The position numbers and the translations under genes were made by a program. Positions 1 through 8,285 of a DNA stretch of 64,000 bases are shown in pieces; position 1 is the stretch's first letter; each line of letters starts with the position of its first letter. This DNA comes from Sphingobacteriales bacterium (GTDB lineage Bacteria; Bacteroidota; Bacteroidia; Chitinophagales; UBA2359): assembly GCA_016706405.1 (NCBI GenBank), contig JADJJT010000003.1, forward strand, positions 906,501 to 970,500, in the 5' to 3' direction. Below the pieces are notes generated by a model. That model worked only from the letters and a program-made list of their open reading frames with translations. It was not told the origin of the DNA and searched no databases.

Positions 1-282
1 ACCCATTCTGTTATTACCGGCATGTGCTTGTTGTGGCAAAACCGGCAGCATACTTTTTATGAGGAAACACTGGTAGAATTTAATACCCTAAGCCCCGAGC
101 AAATACATTGGTATATAGATAATTGCCAGCCATACGACAAAGCCGGCAGCTATGCCATCCAAGAATGGATTGGTATGGTGGGCATCAAAAGTATATCCGG
201 ATGTTATTATAACGTCATGGGATTGCCACTAAGCAGGTTTAGTTTGGAATACCGCAATTTTTTAGACCAATGTCTATTGTAA
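1..282 (+). CDS. maf: Maf-family nucleotide pyrophosphatase, C-terminal part (partial)
   Basis: The reading frame is open from base 1, so the gene starts before the window; the last 94 codons are present. Maf proteins hydrolyse non-canonical or modified nucleoside triphosphates in the cytoplasm. The visible part carries the family's C-terminal signature DKAGSYAIQEWIG followed by I..I.GCYYNVMGLP, which is nearly invariant in Maf. A 198-base gap with no gene seen follows before the next gene. Family assignment is firm; substrate (dTTP/UTP type or other) cannot be told from this fragment. Confidence 0.9.
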   Translation, partial: THSVITGMCLLWQNRQHTFYEETLVEFNTLSPEQIHWYIDNCQPYDKAGSYAIQEWIGMVGIKSISGCYYNVMGLPLSRFSLEYRNFLDQCLL

Positions 283-480
283 AAGCTATTTGCCTCTAAA
301 CAACAAAAATAGGTTAATTTTGTGGCTTAAATTCTGTAACTTGCTTTTTAATTGGCAACAAAATAGCTATTTAAACCTTGTTACCTTTTATTGGTTTATA
401 AATATTTAGTAGCTAATTCTTCGGTTTAGCACAATAAAAGTATATTTCTTCTTAAATTATCACATTAATAGCTGAAAGAT

Positions 481-2823
481 ATGTTAGATGCTTGTTTTCG
501 TAATCACAGATGGGTTTCGTTGTTTTTTTTATTTCTATTATTATTTGGGGGCATGGCCACACAAAACAAAGCAAATGCACAAGTACAAAGCGACGAAATT
601 GAAAAAAAATTAACCGAAGCCAATGCGTTATATCAAAATTTAGCTTTTGAGCAGGCTATTGAAGTTTACCGAGACGTGTTGTTACTTGACAACTCGCGCG
701 AGGCAAAAATAAAATTAGCAAATTGTTACCGGCTTACTCAAAATTTTGCCAAAGCCGAGTATTGGTACAAACTGCTTATTAACGAGGTAGCCGACCCTAT
801 TTTTAAACTGCAATATGCCCAAGTTTTGCAAAGTAATGGTAAATGCGACCAAGCATATTCGTATTTTTTGGCTTACGCACAGTTTGACGTTTGGGGCAAA
901 GAGTTGGCCAAAGGCTGCGAAAACAATACTATCGAATACTTAAACAGCAAAACAGACGACTACACAGTTTCGCCACTTTCCATCAACTCGCGTGGAAACG
1001 ACTATGGTATAGTTATAGCAAGGGCAGGCTTGGTGTTTGCCAGCAACCGCGACAAACCAATGGGAAAAGATGGGCTTCCGGCAGATAAAGGCAAGTATTT
1101 AGACTTGTTTTCGGTGGATATTCGCCCCGACAAATCGTATAGCGACCCCCAAAAATTACGTGGCGCTGTTAACACCCCCCTTAACGATGGCCCCGCCACC
1201 CTAACCCGCGATGGCAAAACTATTTGTTATACCAGTAATTACTCGGGGCGCAACAGCAAAAGCGACGGAACAGTAAAGTTAGGTCTGTTTTTTTCGACTC
1301 AGGTACCGCAAACAGATAAATGGAGCGCGCCCACCGCCTTTATTTATAACAATATTGATTACAGCGTGGTGCATCCTTATTTTAGTCCGGATGGCAATAA
1401 TTTGTACTTTTCATCAGATATGCCGGGTGGGCAAGGTGGTTTTGATTTGTACGTCTCAACCCGAATTGACACCAGTTGGAGCAGACCCATTAATTTAGGG
1501 TCTGCTATCAACACGCCCGGAAACGAAACCTTTCCGTACATACACGCAGACGGATCTTTATATTTTTCGTCGGATGGATTTGCTGGCTTGGGTGGCAAAG
1601 ATATTTTTAGTGCAAAAGCTACGGGGTCCGGATGGCAAAAACCCCGCAACTTAGGCGCGCCATTTAATTCAAACCGAGATGATTTTGGACTTTTAGCCAA
1701 TGTCGATCTTTCGAGGGGGTATTTTTGCTCAAACCGACCCGGAAGTTTTGGGGGAGATGATATTTATACATTTCAAACAATACAAATCACGCCCGAACAT
1801 CAAGCCGGTACGCAAATAAATCCGGAAATAACGAGTGCCAACAACTTACCTCCTACTGAACTTACGGCCCTATTGCTTAACGACCCGTTAAAACTCGAAA
1901 AAATACAATTTGCTGCCGGCGACTGGAAACTAATAGAATCTACTAAAACCAATTTGGATAAAGTTTATACGTTTTTACAGCAGTACCCTACGGCAGGCGT
2001 GTCGCTTGAAGCACACAGCGAAGCGCGCGGCGATGACAGAATTAACCAAACAGTTACCCAAAACCGCGCAAATGCCGCCCGCGATTATTTGTTACTTAAA
2101 GGCATTGCACCCACACGGGTAATGGCCATTGGGTTCGGCGAACGGCAGCTAATTAACCGATGCGCTAATAATGTGCCTTGTACCGAAACCGAACACCAAG
2201 AAAACAACCGCTTTGAAGTGCGGCTAACTACCCAACCCGGCGACAATGTTTTAGTGGCAGTCCTTACACCGCCACCGCCACCCATTGCCAAACCCGATAC
2301 TATAATTGATAGCTTGGGTAATATTACACTTGTTTTACCCCCAACGGCAATTGAGAATAAACCTGCGCCACCTAAATTAATTTTAAACAGCGCACCTATA
2401 ATTGAGTATGATATTTTTGGAAATCAACTTCCGGTAGTACAAACAAAAAACATTAATTTGCCTACCCCACCAACACCAGTTGATACTACTGCAACTATTT
2501 TGCCTAATATCATCAACAACGACACTCCGCTACTTGACCCACAACTGCCCGATTATCGTTTTAAATTAGTAATTGGGCCATTTAAAGAAATGAACAACGA
2601 TATTTTTTACCGTTTTAAAGAACTTTTTCCGGATATTGAACAAGAGTACAGCGTAAAAGGTATGCAATTAACCACTCAAGAAATTAGCTCACTAACCGAT
2701 GCCGAGTATAAGGCAGATTTGGCCAAACAAAATGATGCTCCTAAAACAAAAATAATACCTTATTTAGATGGGCAACCTGTTGATATAAGCATAAAAAAGC
2801 TTAAAAAATTAGGTGTGAAATAA
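481..2823 (+). CDS. OmpA-family envelope protein with TPR and PD40 beta-propeller repeats
   Basis: A 780 aa exported protein. Seen: an N-terminal signal peptide ending near residue 34 (hydrophobic stretch then NKANAQ), TPR-like helices at about 40-150, repeated PD40/WD40-like blades at about 170-450 (recurring SPDG..LYFSSD and FCSNRPG patterns), an OmpA peptidoglycan-binding domain at about 490-600 (EAHSEARGD, then NRANAARDYLLLKGI and GFGERQLI), a proline-rich stretch, and a C-terminal domain at 700-780 (FKLVIGPF) resembling SPOR. This layout is common in Bacteroidota, where such proteins anchor envelope structures, including T9SS-linked PorE-like proteins; the exact role is inferred. A weak hairpin follows the stop. 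Confidence 0.85.
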   Translation: MLDACFRNHRWVSLFFLFLLLFGGMATQNKANAQVQSDEIEKKLTEANALYQNLAFEQAIEVYRDVLLLDNSREAKIKLANCYRLTQNFAKAEYWYKLLINEVADPIFKLQYAQVLQSNGKCDQAYSYFLAYAQFDVWGKELAKGCENNTIEYLNSKTDDYTVSPLSINSRGNDYGIVIARAGLVFASNRDKPMGKDGLPADKGKYLDLFSVDIRPDKSYSDPQKLRGAVNTPLNDGPATLTRDGKTICYTSNYSGRNSKSDGTVKLGLFFSTQVPQTDKWSAPTAFIYNNIDYSVVHPYFSPDGNNLYFSSDMPGGQGGFDLYVSTRIDTSWSRPINLGSAINTPGNETFPYIHADGSLYFSSDGFAGLGGKDIFSAKATGSGWQKPRNLGAPFNSNRDDFGLLANVDLSRGYFCSNRPGSFGGDDIYTFQTIQITPEHQAGTQINPEITSANNLPPTELTALLLNDPLKLEKIQFAAGDWKLIESTKTNLDKVYTFLQQYPTAGVSLEAHSEARGDDRINQTVTQNRANAARDYLLLKGIAPTRVMAIGFGERQLINRCANNVPCTETEHQENNRFEVRLTTQPGDNVLVAVLTPPPPPIAKPDTIIDSLGNITLVLPPTAIENKPAPPKLILNSAPIIEYDIFGNQLPVVQTKNINLPTPPTPVDTTATILPNIINNDTPLLDPQLPDYRFKLVIGPFKEMNNDIFYRFKELFPDIEQEYSVKGMQLTTQEISSLTDAEYKADLAKQNDAPKTKIIPYLDGQPVDISIKKLKKLGVK

Positions 2824-2852
2824 TTTTATCACACAACTAAGGGGTAGCAGCT

Positions 2853-2870
2853 TAACCGTTTTAGCGGTTA
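2853..2870. terminator. small hairpin between convergent genes
   Basis: TAACCG and CGGTTA form a 6 bp stem with a 6 nt loop, followed on the plus strand by TAAATATTTT. It sits between the convergent OmpA-family and TPR-protein genes. The stem is short, so this is a weak call. Confidence 0.35.
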
Positions 2871-3674
2871 TAAATATTTTAAAATTTCGGCAGCTTTTGT
2901 TTTGCGTTGTTCGCTTTCCATCTTTTTTAGCAAGGGTTTTGCTTCTTTTGGCCTTTTTAGTTCAATTAACGCCAAGGCAGTAAACCAATTTTTAGCCTCA
3001 ATGGTAGCGGGGTCAGTCATTTTTTCAAAGGCAATTATTGCCATTTCGTATTTTGGGTTAGATTGTAAATACATATACGATAAACCCAAGTATAGGTTAA
3101 ACTGGCTCATTTTATCGGGGGGTAGGTTTTGAATATTAGTAAGGGTTACAAATCCGGAAATTGCTTTTTCATAATTGCCGTTTTTATAGGCATCATAAGC
3201 GTTGCGCTCTGTATCTTCGCCATTAAAATCGCCCATAGTGCTTAACTCGCCGGGCAATGGGTACGGCGTTTTTATTTCGGTCTGCGCCAGTGCAATTGCC
3301 TTCTCGTTTTGCCCACCGCTTGGCCACAATAACCATACGGCAGCAATCAAAACAAATAGTGCGGCTATGCGCATAGCTATTATTCGGGTTGCCTGGCCTT
3401 TGGCTGCGCTTGGCGCCTGAGTATTTGAAATAGCAGGTTGGCCGGCTGCTTCGGCTACAAACTCGGGCTTTAGCCCTTCTGTTTCTGCTATTTTTTTCAA
3501 GCGCTGGCTTTCTTTTATTTTTTGGTCGGCCATAATTGTTAAGTGAAGTTCTACCTCCTCTTTAAATTCGGCATCATTTTGTAAAGCCAAATTAAATTCG
3601 GCAAGTTGGGTTTGGTCGAGTTCGCCGTTGGCATATTGGCGAATAAGGTTCAGTTTATTATCTTCGGTAATCAT
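2868..3674 (-). CDS. membrane-anchored TPR protein, probable anti-sigma partner
   Basis: A 268 aa protein with an acidic, helical N-terminal region (about 1-60, beginning MITEDNKLNLIRQYANGELD, as in many Bacteroidota anti-sigma factors), one transmembrane helix near 98-117 (IAMRIAALFVLIAAVWLLWP) and C-terminal TPR-like repeats at about 155-265. It lies directly downstream of an ECF sigma factor on the same strand with a 168-base gap, the usual arrangement of sigma/anti-sigma pairs. The anti-sigma role is inferred from this context and layout; no zinc-binding HxxxCxxC motif is present. Confidence 0.6.
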   Translation of the reverse strand: MITEDNKLNLIRQYANGELDQTQLAEFNLALQNDAEFKEEVELHLTIMADQKIKESQRLKKIAETEGLKPEFVAEAAGQPAISNTQAPSAAKGQATRIIAMRIAALFVLIAAVWLLWPSGGQNEKAIALAQTEIKTPYPLPGELSTMGDFNGEDTERNAYDAYKNGNYEKAISGFVTLTNIQNLPPDKMSQFNLYLGLSYMYLQSNPKYEMAIIAFEKMTDPATIEAKNWFTALALIELKRPKEAKPLLKKMESEQRKTKAAEILKYL

Positions 3675-3842
3675 ATCGTTATTAATTTATGTCGTTAAAG
3701 CGAGTATTAGGGGGTGTATGGTTTTACAGAAATGTGATTTTTATTTAAATTTACGGAACAAGAGTTTATATTAAAGCAGGTTTCTTGCCATCAATTTATT
3801 TTATCCGGATTAAATAAAATTGTTTTCAGTACAGTTAGTTAG

Positions 3843-4412
3843 TCAGTTTAATTTAAAAAAATCTTTAGCAATACTTTTTAAGCGGTCTTTACAGCGCCCC
3901 ATTTCGGAGGTAATTACCCTTGCATTTTTAAATTGGTATTTTTCGACTAAAAATCGGGGTGGTATATCTTTGTAAATGGTATCGGTTAGTAAATCTTGGC
4001 AACGTTGCCCAAGTTCAGCGAAAGCCTTTCTGAGTGCGTCAATTTTTTTAAGCTCATTTTCGCGTTCTTCGTTCAAAATCATCGAGTCGCTCCCTTCATT
4101 ATTATCTCGTTCATCTAATTCGGCAATCATTTCTTCAACCGATTGCAGTGGTTTTTTCTTCCAGCGGTCGCGCAGCATATTTACTGCTATGGTTGTTAAA
4201 TACCCTTTTATGTTTTGAAAACTAACTTCGTTAGCCATTACTTTTTCTCTGAATTTTAGCACGGTATCGGTAAAAATATCCTCTGCATCGGCAACCTGAC
4301 AATCGTATTTATAGTGTAATAGTCCGGTTAAATAACTATAATAACTGCGGTAAATTGTATCAAGGGCTTGGTCATTTCCTTGTTGGAGTTGTTCAAATTC
4401 GTGTTGCGTCAT
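3843..4412 (-). CDS. ECF RNA polymerase sigma factor (sigma-70 family)
   Basis: A 189 aa protein with region 2 near residues 20-90 (YRSYYSYLTGLLHYKY, DAEDIFTDTVLKF, NIKGYLTTIAVNMLRDRWKK) and region 4 near 125-180 (LRKAFAELGQRCQDLLTD and an HTH-like tail). Size and motifs fit extracytoplasmic-function sigma factors, which redirect RNA polymerase in response to envelope signals. A good Bacteroidota -7 box (TATCTTTG) lies about 60 bases upstream. Cognate regulon unknown; the downstream TPR membrane protein is the likely partner. Confidence 0.85.
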   Translation of the reverse strand: MTQHEFEQLQQGNDQALDTIYRSYYSYLTGLLHYKYDCQVADAEDIFTDTVLKFREKVMANEVSFQNIKGYLTTIAVNMLRDRWKKKPLQSVEEMIAELDERDNNEGSDSMILNEERENELKKIDALRKAFAELGQRCQDLLTDTIYKDIPPRFLVEKYQFKNARVITSEMGRCKDRLKSIAKDFFKLN

Positions 4413-4788
4413 TGGGTTCGTGTATATAACGTTAAAACTTGATTATGCAAGCAGCTATGCCACATATTAGTGCAAAGATACAAAATTAGTAAAATTAAAA
4501 TGGCAGGCGTATGAATGCCCTCTGAGCTGAAACTAACTAACCAACTCCTCCGGATATAAATTTCTTGGCGGCGTAAGGTCTTGAATTAAGATTTAGCAGA
4601 TTAGGAAATTGGTAGAATTTTACCGCCTACCTATATTTTCAAAGATGGGTATAGTATTTATAGAGATGTGGTATAGCAATACCTTTTTCCGGAAATTGTA
4701 AGGCTATATTTATAACTATTCTACAATTCAAATTGATATTGCGCCGGAAATATTTAGCGTTTTATGGCCACAATCTTTGTTCGCATGT
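4413..4788. other. 376-base intergenic region
   Basis: Between the sigma factor start and the 3' end of the glutamine amidotransferase gene. Apart from the minus-strand -7 box at 4473-4480 and two TCCGGA palindromes (near 4547 and 4687) nothing was recognised: no ORF with family resemblance, no tRNA, no strong hairpin. Confidence 0.5.
4473..4480 (-). promoter_or_regulatory. -7 box TATCTTTG for the sigma factor gene
   Basis: On the minus strand this octamer matches the Bacteroidota -7 consensus TAnnTTTG. It would give a leader of roughly 55 bases before the ATG at 4412. No convincing -33 TTTG was found at the normal spacing, so the call rests on the -7 box and position. Confidence 0.5.
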
Positions 4789-5412
4789 TTACTTAAATAA
4801 GTATTGAAGCCAATTTTGCAGCATCGTTAAACCAAGGGGCGTCAGCACCGACTCGGGGTGAAACTGCACGCCCCACACAGGAAGAGTTTTATGTTTAAAT
4901 GCCATGATGTGTTGCGTATCAGCGTCAAAAGCGGTGGGCTGCAATACATTAGGAAAATGCTGCGGATGTGCCACCCACGAGTGGTAGCGGCCAACAGGTG
5001 TGTGCGTGGGTATTCCATTAAAAAGGGCGGCCTCAACAGGCATAGCAATGGCTAAGGGGGTAGCTTGCCCATGTATTGGTATCGAGAGGTTGAGCAATTT
5101 GCCGCCATACACTTCAATAATAGCCTGATGCCCCAAACAAACGCCTAAAATGGGTTTTTTTCCGGATAATTGTTTTATTAACGGCAACAAACAGCCCGCC
5201 TGGTGGGGCAAGCCCGGCCCCGGCGACAATACTATAGCATCGAACTGTTTTAAATTACCAGTATTTGAGGTAATAGCAGCAATTAAATTGGGAGCATCAT
5301 TGCGCTGAACAGTAATTTGCATGGGCAGTTGGCAATTTTCTCCGGCCCTATAAAAATACTCAACCAAATTATAGGTAAACGAATCGTAATTATCAAGAAT
5401 GAACAATTTCAT
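4789..5412 (-). CDS. pabA: anthranilate/aminodeoxychorismate synthase glutamine amidotransferase subunit
   Basis: A 207 aa class-I glutamine amidotransferase. It starts MKLFILDNYDSFTYNLVEYF, typical of TrpG/PabA, has the oxyanion and nucleophile segments (SPGPG at about 63-67; GVCLGHQ with Cys92) and the His185/Glu187 pair in FHPES. It supplies ammonia from glutamine to a TrpE or PabB partner for tryptophan or folate synthesis. No such partner is adjacent, so trpG versus pabA cannot be settled. It ends the minus-strand pair with the CDF transporter gene, 8 bases apart, so they may be co-transcribed. Confidence 0.88.
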   Translation of the reverse strand: MKLFILDNYDSFTYNLVEYFYRAGENCQLPMQITVQRNDAPNLIAAITSNTGNLKQFDAIVLSPGPGLPHQAGCLLPLIKQLSGKKPILGVCLGHQAIIEVYGGKLLNLSIPIHGQATPLAIAMPVEAALFNGIPTHTPVGRYHSWVAHPQHFPNVLQPTAFDADTQHIMAFKHKTLPVWGVQFHPESVLTPLGLTMLQNWLQYLFK

Positions 5413-5420
5413 GGCCTTAA

Positions 5421-6458
5421 TTAAATTTCATCCGGATTTTGCTGCTTATGTGCCGGCAAATTGGTCGCCATTTCTATATGATGTTTGCTATTCCGCATTA
5501 AGTTTTCGAGGGTCCAGTCAATAGTTTTTTCAAATTTATGTTTTCTGTGTAGGCAGTTGGTTTTTATACAAATAGGGCACGAAAAATTAAGGCAACCATC
5601 GGTATGAACAAAAAACTCAACCGATTCGCCAAAATTATCTCTAATCAAATTGGCCAAATTGTCAATCTCAAGGTGGGCTTCGTGAACGTTAAAATACCAG
5701 GGCACGGTTAAGTGGCAATCAATGTGCAATATGTTTCCATATTTAATAATGCGTAAATTATGCAAATCAATCCAGTTATGGGCGCGGTTATTTTGTAAAA
5801 TCTGGGCTAATTTGGCAATGAGGGCAAAGTCGGCTTCGTCCATAATTCCGGCAATTGCAGTGCGCAAAATGCGGTATCCGGTTACCAAAAGCCAAAGTGA
5901 AACTATAAAGGCAACCAAGCCGTCAATCCACCAAATTTTGGTTATATACAGTAGCAATAAACCCACTAAAATGCCGGCGGTAGTTAGGGTATCGGCTTGT
6001 AAATGTTTGCCACTCGATACTAATACTAACGAATTGCTTGACTCCCCTTTGTGTATGGCTAATGCCCCCAAGGCATAATTTATTATAGCGGTAAGACTTA
6101 AAATAAGCAACCCAATATCTAATTTATGTGGTTGATGCTCGTGGATAAGGCTGTGCAGGGCTTCGAAAGCGATATAAACACCCGCAATAGCTATTAAAAT
6201 ACCCTCAATGGCCGAGGCTACAAACTCAACTTTGCCATGTCCGTATGGGTGGTTGGTATCTTTTGGCAATGCTGAAAGGTACAAACTGTACCACCCTAAA
6301 AAAGCTGCAAAAATATTAATAATACTTTCAAAAGCATCCGATAAAACCGCTACCGACAAAGTTAGTTTCCAGGCTAACAATTTGCCCACAAAAAGCGCAA
6401 TGCCAAAAATGGCAATCCATTTTTGAAACTTAATATTGTCTTTAAATGTTTGAGCCAT
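5421..6458 (-). CDS. cation diffusion facilitator (CDF) family metal transporter
   Basis: A 345 aa inner-membrane protein with about six hydrophobic helices in the first 210 residues. CDF metal-site motifs are visible: SDAFESIINIF in TM2, HPYGHGKVEF in the TM2-3 loop, and ADTLTTAG in TM5. The cytoplasmic C-terminal domain carries extra cysteines and histidines (CLNFSCPICIKTNCLHRKH), a tail seen in many Bacteroidota CDF proteins and a possible metal sensor. It exports divalent cations such as Zn2+ or Fe2+ against protons; the metal is not predictable here. Confidence 0.88.
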   Translation of the reverse strand: MAQTFKDNIKFQKWIAIFGIALFVGKLLAWKLTLSVAVLSDAFESIINIFAAFLGWYSLYLSALPKDTNHPYGHGKVEFVASAIEGILIAIAGVYIAFEALHSLIHEHQPHKLDIGLLILSLTAIINYALGALAIHKGESSNSLVLVSSGKHLQADTLTTAGILVGLLLLYITKIWWIDGLVAFIVSLWLLVTGYRILRTAIAGIMDEADFALIAKLAQILQNNRAHNWIDLHNLRIIKYGNILHIDCHLTVPWYFNVHEAHLEIDNLANLIRDNFGESVEFFVHTDGCLNFSCPICIKTNCLHRKHKFEKTIDWTLENLMRNSKHHIEMATNLPAHKQQNPDEI

Positions 6459-6569
6459 TTGGTTAAAATTAGCAAACGCTATGTGATGGCGGGTTTTGTT
6501 TGTTTGTTTGTTTGACTTGTAATTTATATTGCACTGTCATTTTACCATCCAAAACAAGCAAAGTTTTTA

Positions 6570-7583
6570 TCACTCGGCATTTAAACTTTTTTTGTAAAGT
6601 GGCAATACTTGTAAAAATTTATCTATGCTTTCTTGTAAGTTTAACACCGAGCTACCACCGGCAGCATTAAAATGGCCGCCGCCGTTAAAGTGCATCCGGG
6701 CAAAATCGTTGACCGAAAAATTACCTTTCGAGCGGAAAGAAATTTTTACTTTTTCTTTCTCATCCCGAAATAAAGCAGCAAACCGGATATTGCTAACCTG
6801 CAAAGGCAAATTTACAATGCCGTCGGTGTCGCCAATTTGGTGGTTAAACTGTTCAAAATCGGCTTTAGTTAGGTAAATGTATGCCGTTTGATACTCGGGC
6901 AAAACTACCATGCGTTGGGCAATACTATGTCCCCAAAGTTGCAAGCGGTCTAAACTGTACGAATTAAATAACTGGTTATTTACCATCTGTACGTTGGCGT
7001 TGGCAGCGTGTAATTGCGCAGCGCAGGCAAATACATTAGCCGATAAACTGTGCATAAACCGCCCTGTGTCGCTGGCCAATCCGGTATAAAGGCAGGTGGC
7101 TATATCAGGTGTAATTTCGGCAGAAGCGCCTATTTGGTCAATAAAAAAATGCACTAATTCGGCTGTGCTGCTTGCTTGGGTATTCCAAACATAATAATCA
7201 AACTGCTCGGGTTCAAGGTGATGGTCAATTAGTATTTTTGGAATTTGTAAGGCCGACAATATTTTGCCTAAACCTTCGAGCCGCGAGTAAGTGTTGAAGT
7301 CTAAACAAAAAAGCAGTTGCGCCTCGTTAGCGCGTTGTATGGCTGCTTTGGGGTTTGCCGGATAGATCAAGACATGGTCGTCTTGCGGTAAAAAGTGCAG
7401 GTACGAGGCATAGTCGGTAGGTGCTATTAAACTTACCTCGAAGCCGCGGTTTAGCAAAAAATGATATAAGCCTAAAGACGAGCCAATTGCATCGCCGTCG
7501 GGGTTAGTGTGGGTTACAATGATAGCGTTTTTGGGCGTGGCTACTAACTCGCGCAGGGTTTCAATATTAAATTGTAAGGGCAT
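6570..7583 (-). CDS. nrnA: DHH/DHHA1 phosphoesterase, NrnA-like oligoribonuclease/pAp phosphatase
   Basis: A 337 aa cytoplasmic protein. DHH motifs in order: THTNPDGDAIGSSLGL near residue 24-39, LDFNT, IDHHLEP (the DHH triad), SDTGRFMHS, then the DHHA1 nucleic-acid-binding motif FNGGGHFNAAGGS near the C-terminus. This is the organisation of NrnA, which degrades short RNA oligonucleotides and dephosphorylates 3'-phosphoadenosine 5'-phosphate. The gene is divergent from ndk, sharing a 128-base intergenic region. Confidence 0.88.
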   Translation of the reverse strand: MPLQFNIETLRELVATPKNAIIVTHTNPDGDAIGSSLGLYHFLLNRGFEVSLIAPTDYASYLHFLPQDDHVLIYPANPKAAIQRANEAQLLFCLDFNTYSRLEGLGKILSALQIPKILIDHHLEPEQFDYYVWNTQASSTAELVHFFIDQIGASAEITPDIATCLYTGLASDTGRFMHSLSANVFACAAQLHAANANVQMVNNQLFNSYSLDRLQLWGHSIAQRMVVLPEYQTAYIYLTKADFEQFNHQIGDTDGIVNLPLQVSNIRFAALFRDEKEKVKISFRSKGNFSVNDFARMHFNGGGHFNAAGGSSVLNLQESIDKFLQVLPLYKKSLNAE

Positions 7584-7620
7584 AACAAGCGCAAAATTAG
7601 GTTAAACCAAGCAAAAATAC

Positions 7621-7628
7621 TACCTTTG
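7621..7628 (+). promoter_or_regulatory. -7 box TACCTTTG upstream of ndk
   Basis: Matches TAnnTTTG. It predicts a transcription start near 7635 and a leader of about 77 bases before the ndk ATG. The -33 element is weak. Confidence 0.5.
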
Positions 7629-7711
7629 CAGCCCAATTTAAAATACAATTCTATTTTTTTTAACATTTAACCTATACTATTCGCTGTTTCGTTTCGATTT
7701 ATTTTACCATT

Positions 7712-8131
7712 ATGGCAACAAACCGCACTTTTACCATGATTAAGCCCGATGCCGTTCGCAAAAACGTTATTGGCCCAATTTTAGCAATGATTAACGATGC
7801 CGGTTTCCGGATTGTGGCAATGAAATATACCTTCCTTACGCCACAACAAGCTGGCCAGTTTTACGAGGTACACCAAGAACGCCCTTTTTATGGCGAGTTG
7901 TGTGATTTTATGTCGTCGGGGCCTATTGTAGCGGCAATTTTAGAAAAAGATAATGCCGTTGAAGATTTTCGCACCCTAATTGGCGCTACCAACCCTGCCA
8001 ATGCTGCCGAGGGTACTATCCGGAAAAAATATGCCAGCAGTGTTGGTGAAAACGCGGTACATGGCTCAGACTCAAACGATAATGCCCAAATTGAAGGCGA
8101 TTTCTTTTTTAGCAAATTAGAGCGGTTTTAA
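7712..8131 (+). CDS. ndk: nucleoside-diphosphate kinase
   Basis: A full-length 139 aa protein of the usual family size. It begins TFTMIKPDAVRKNVIGPI and contains the active-site segment NAVHGSDSNDNA with the phospho-accepting His117. The enzyme transfers the gamma phosphate between nucleoside triphosphates and diphosphates in the cytoplasm. It is flanked by a strong terminator hairpin at 8227-8276 shared with the convergent hisS gene. Confidence 0.97.
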   Translation: MATNRTFTMIKPDAVRKNVIGPILAMINDAGFRIVAMKYTFLTPQQAGQFYEVHQERPFYGELCDFMSSGPIVAAILEKDNAVEDFRTLIGATNPANAAEGTIRKKYASSVGENAVHGSDSNDNAQIEGDFFFSKLERF

Positions 8132-8226
8132 TTTCATCCTTGAAAAGAAAAACCGGTTTACTTTTGACTAAAATCCGGAGGGTTTACTTTTGGCAATTTT
8201 ATCCGGATACTAAAAAAACTAAAAAT

Positions 8227-8276
8227 GCCTTGTTTACTTTGCAGTTAAAACTTGCGGCAAACAAGGCGTTTTTTAT
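8227..8276. terminator. bidirectional terminator between ndk and hisS
   Basis: GCCTTGTTT (8227-8235) pairs with AAACAAGGC (8259-8267), a perfect 9 bp stem, followed by GTTTTTTATTG on the plus strand; on the minus strand the hairpin is followed by a T-rich run as well. It lies between convergent genes and can serve both. Confidence 0.8.
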
Positions 8277-8285
8277 TGTTAGCTA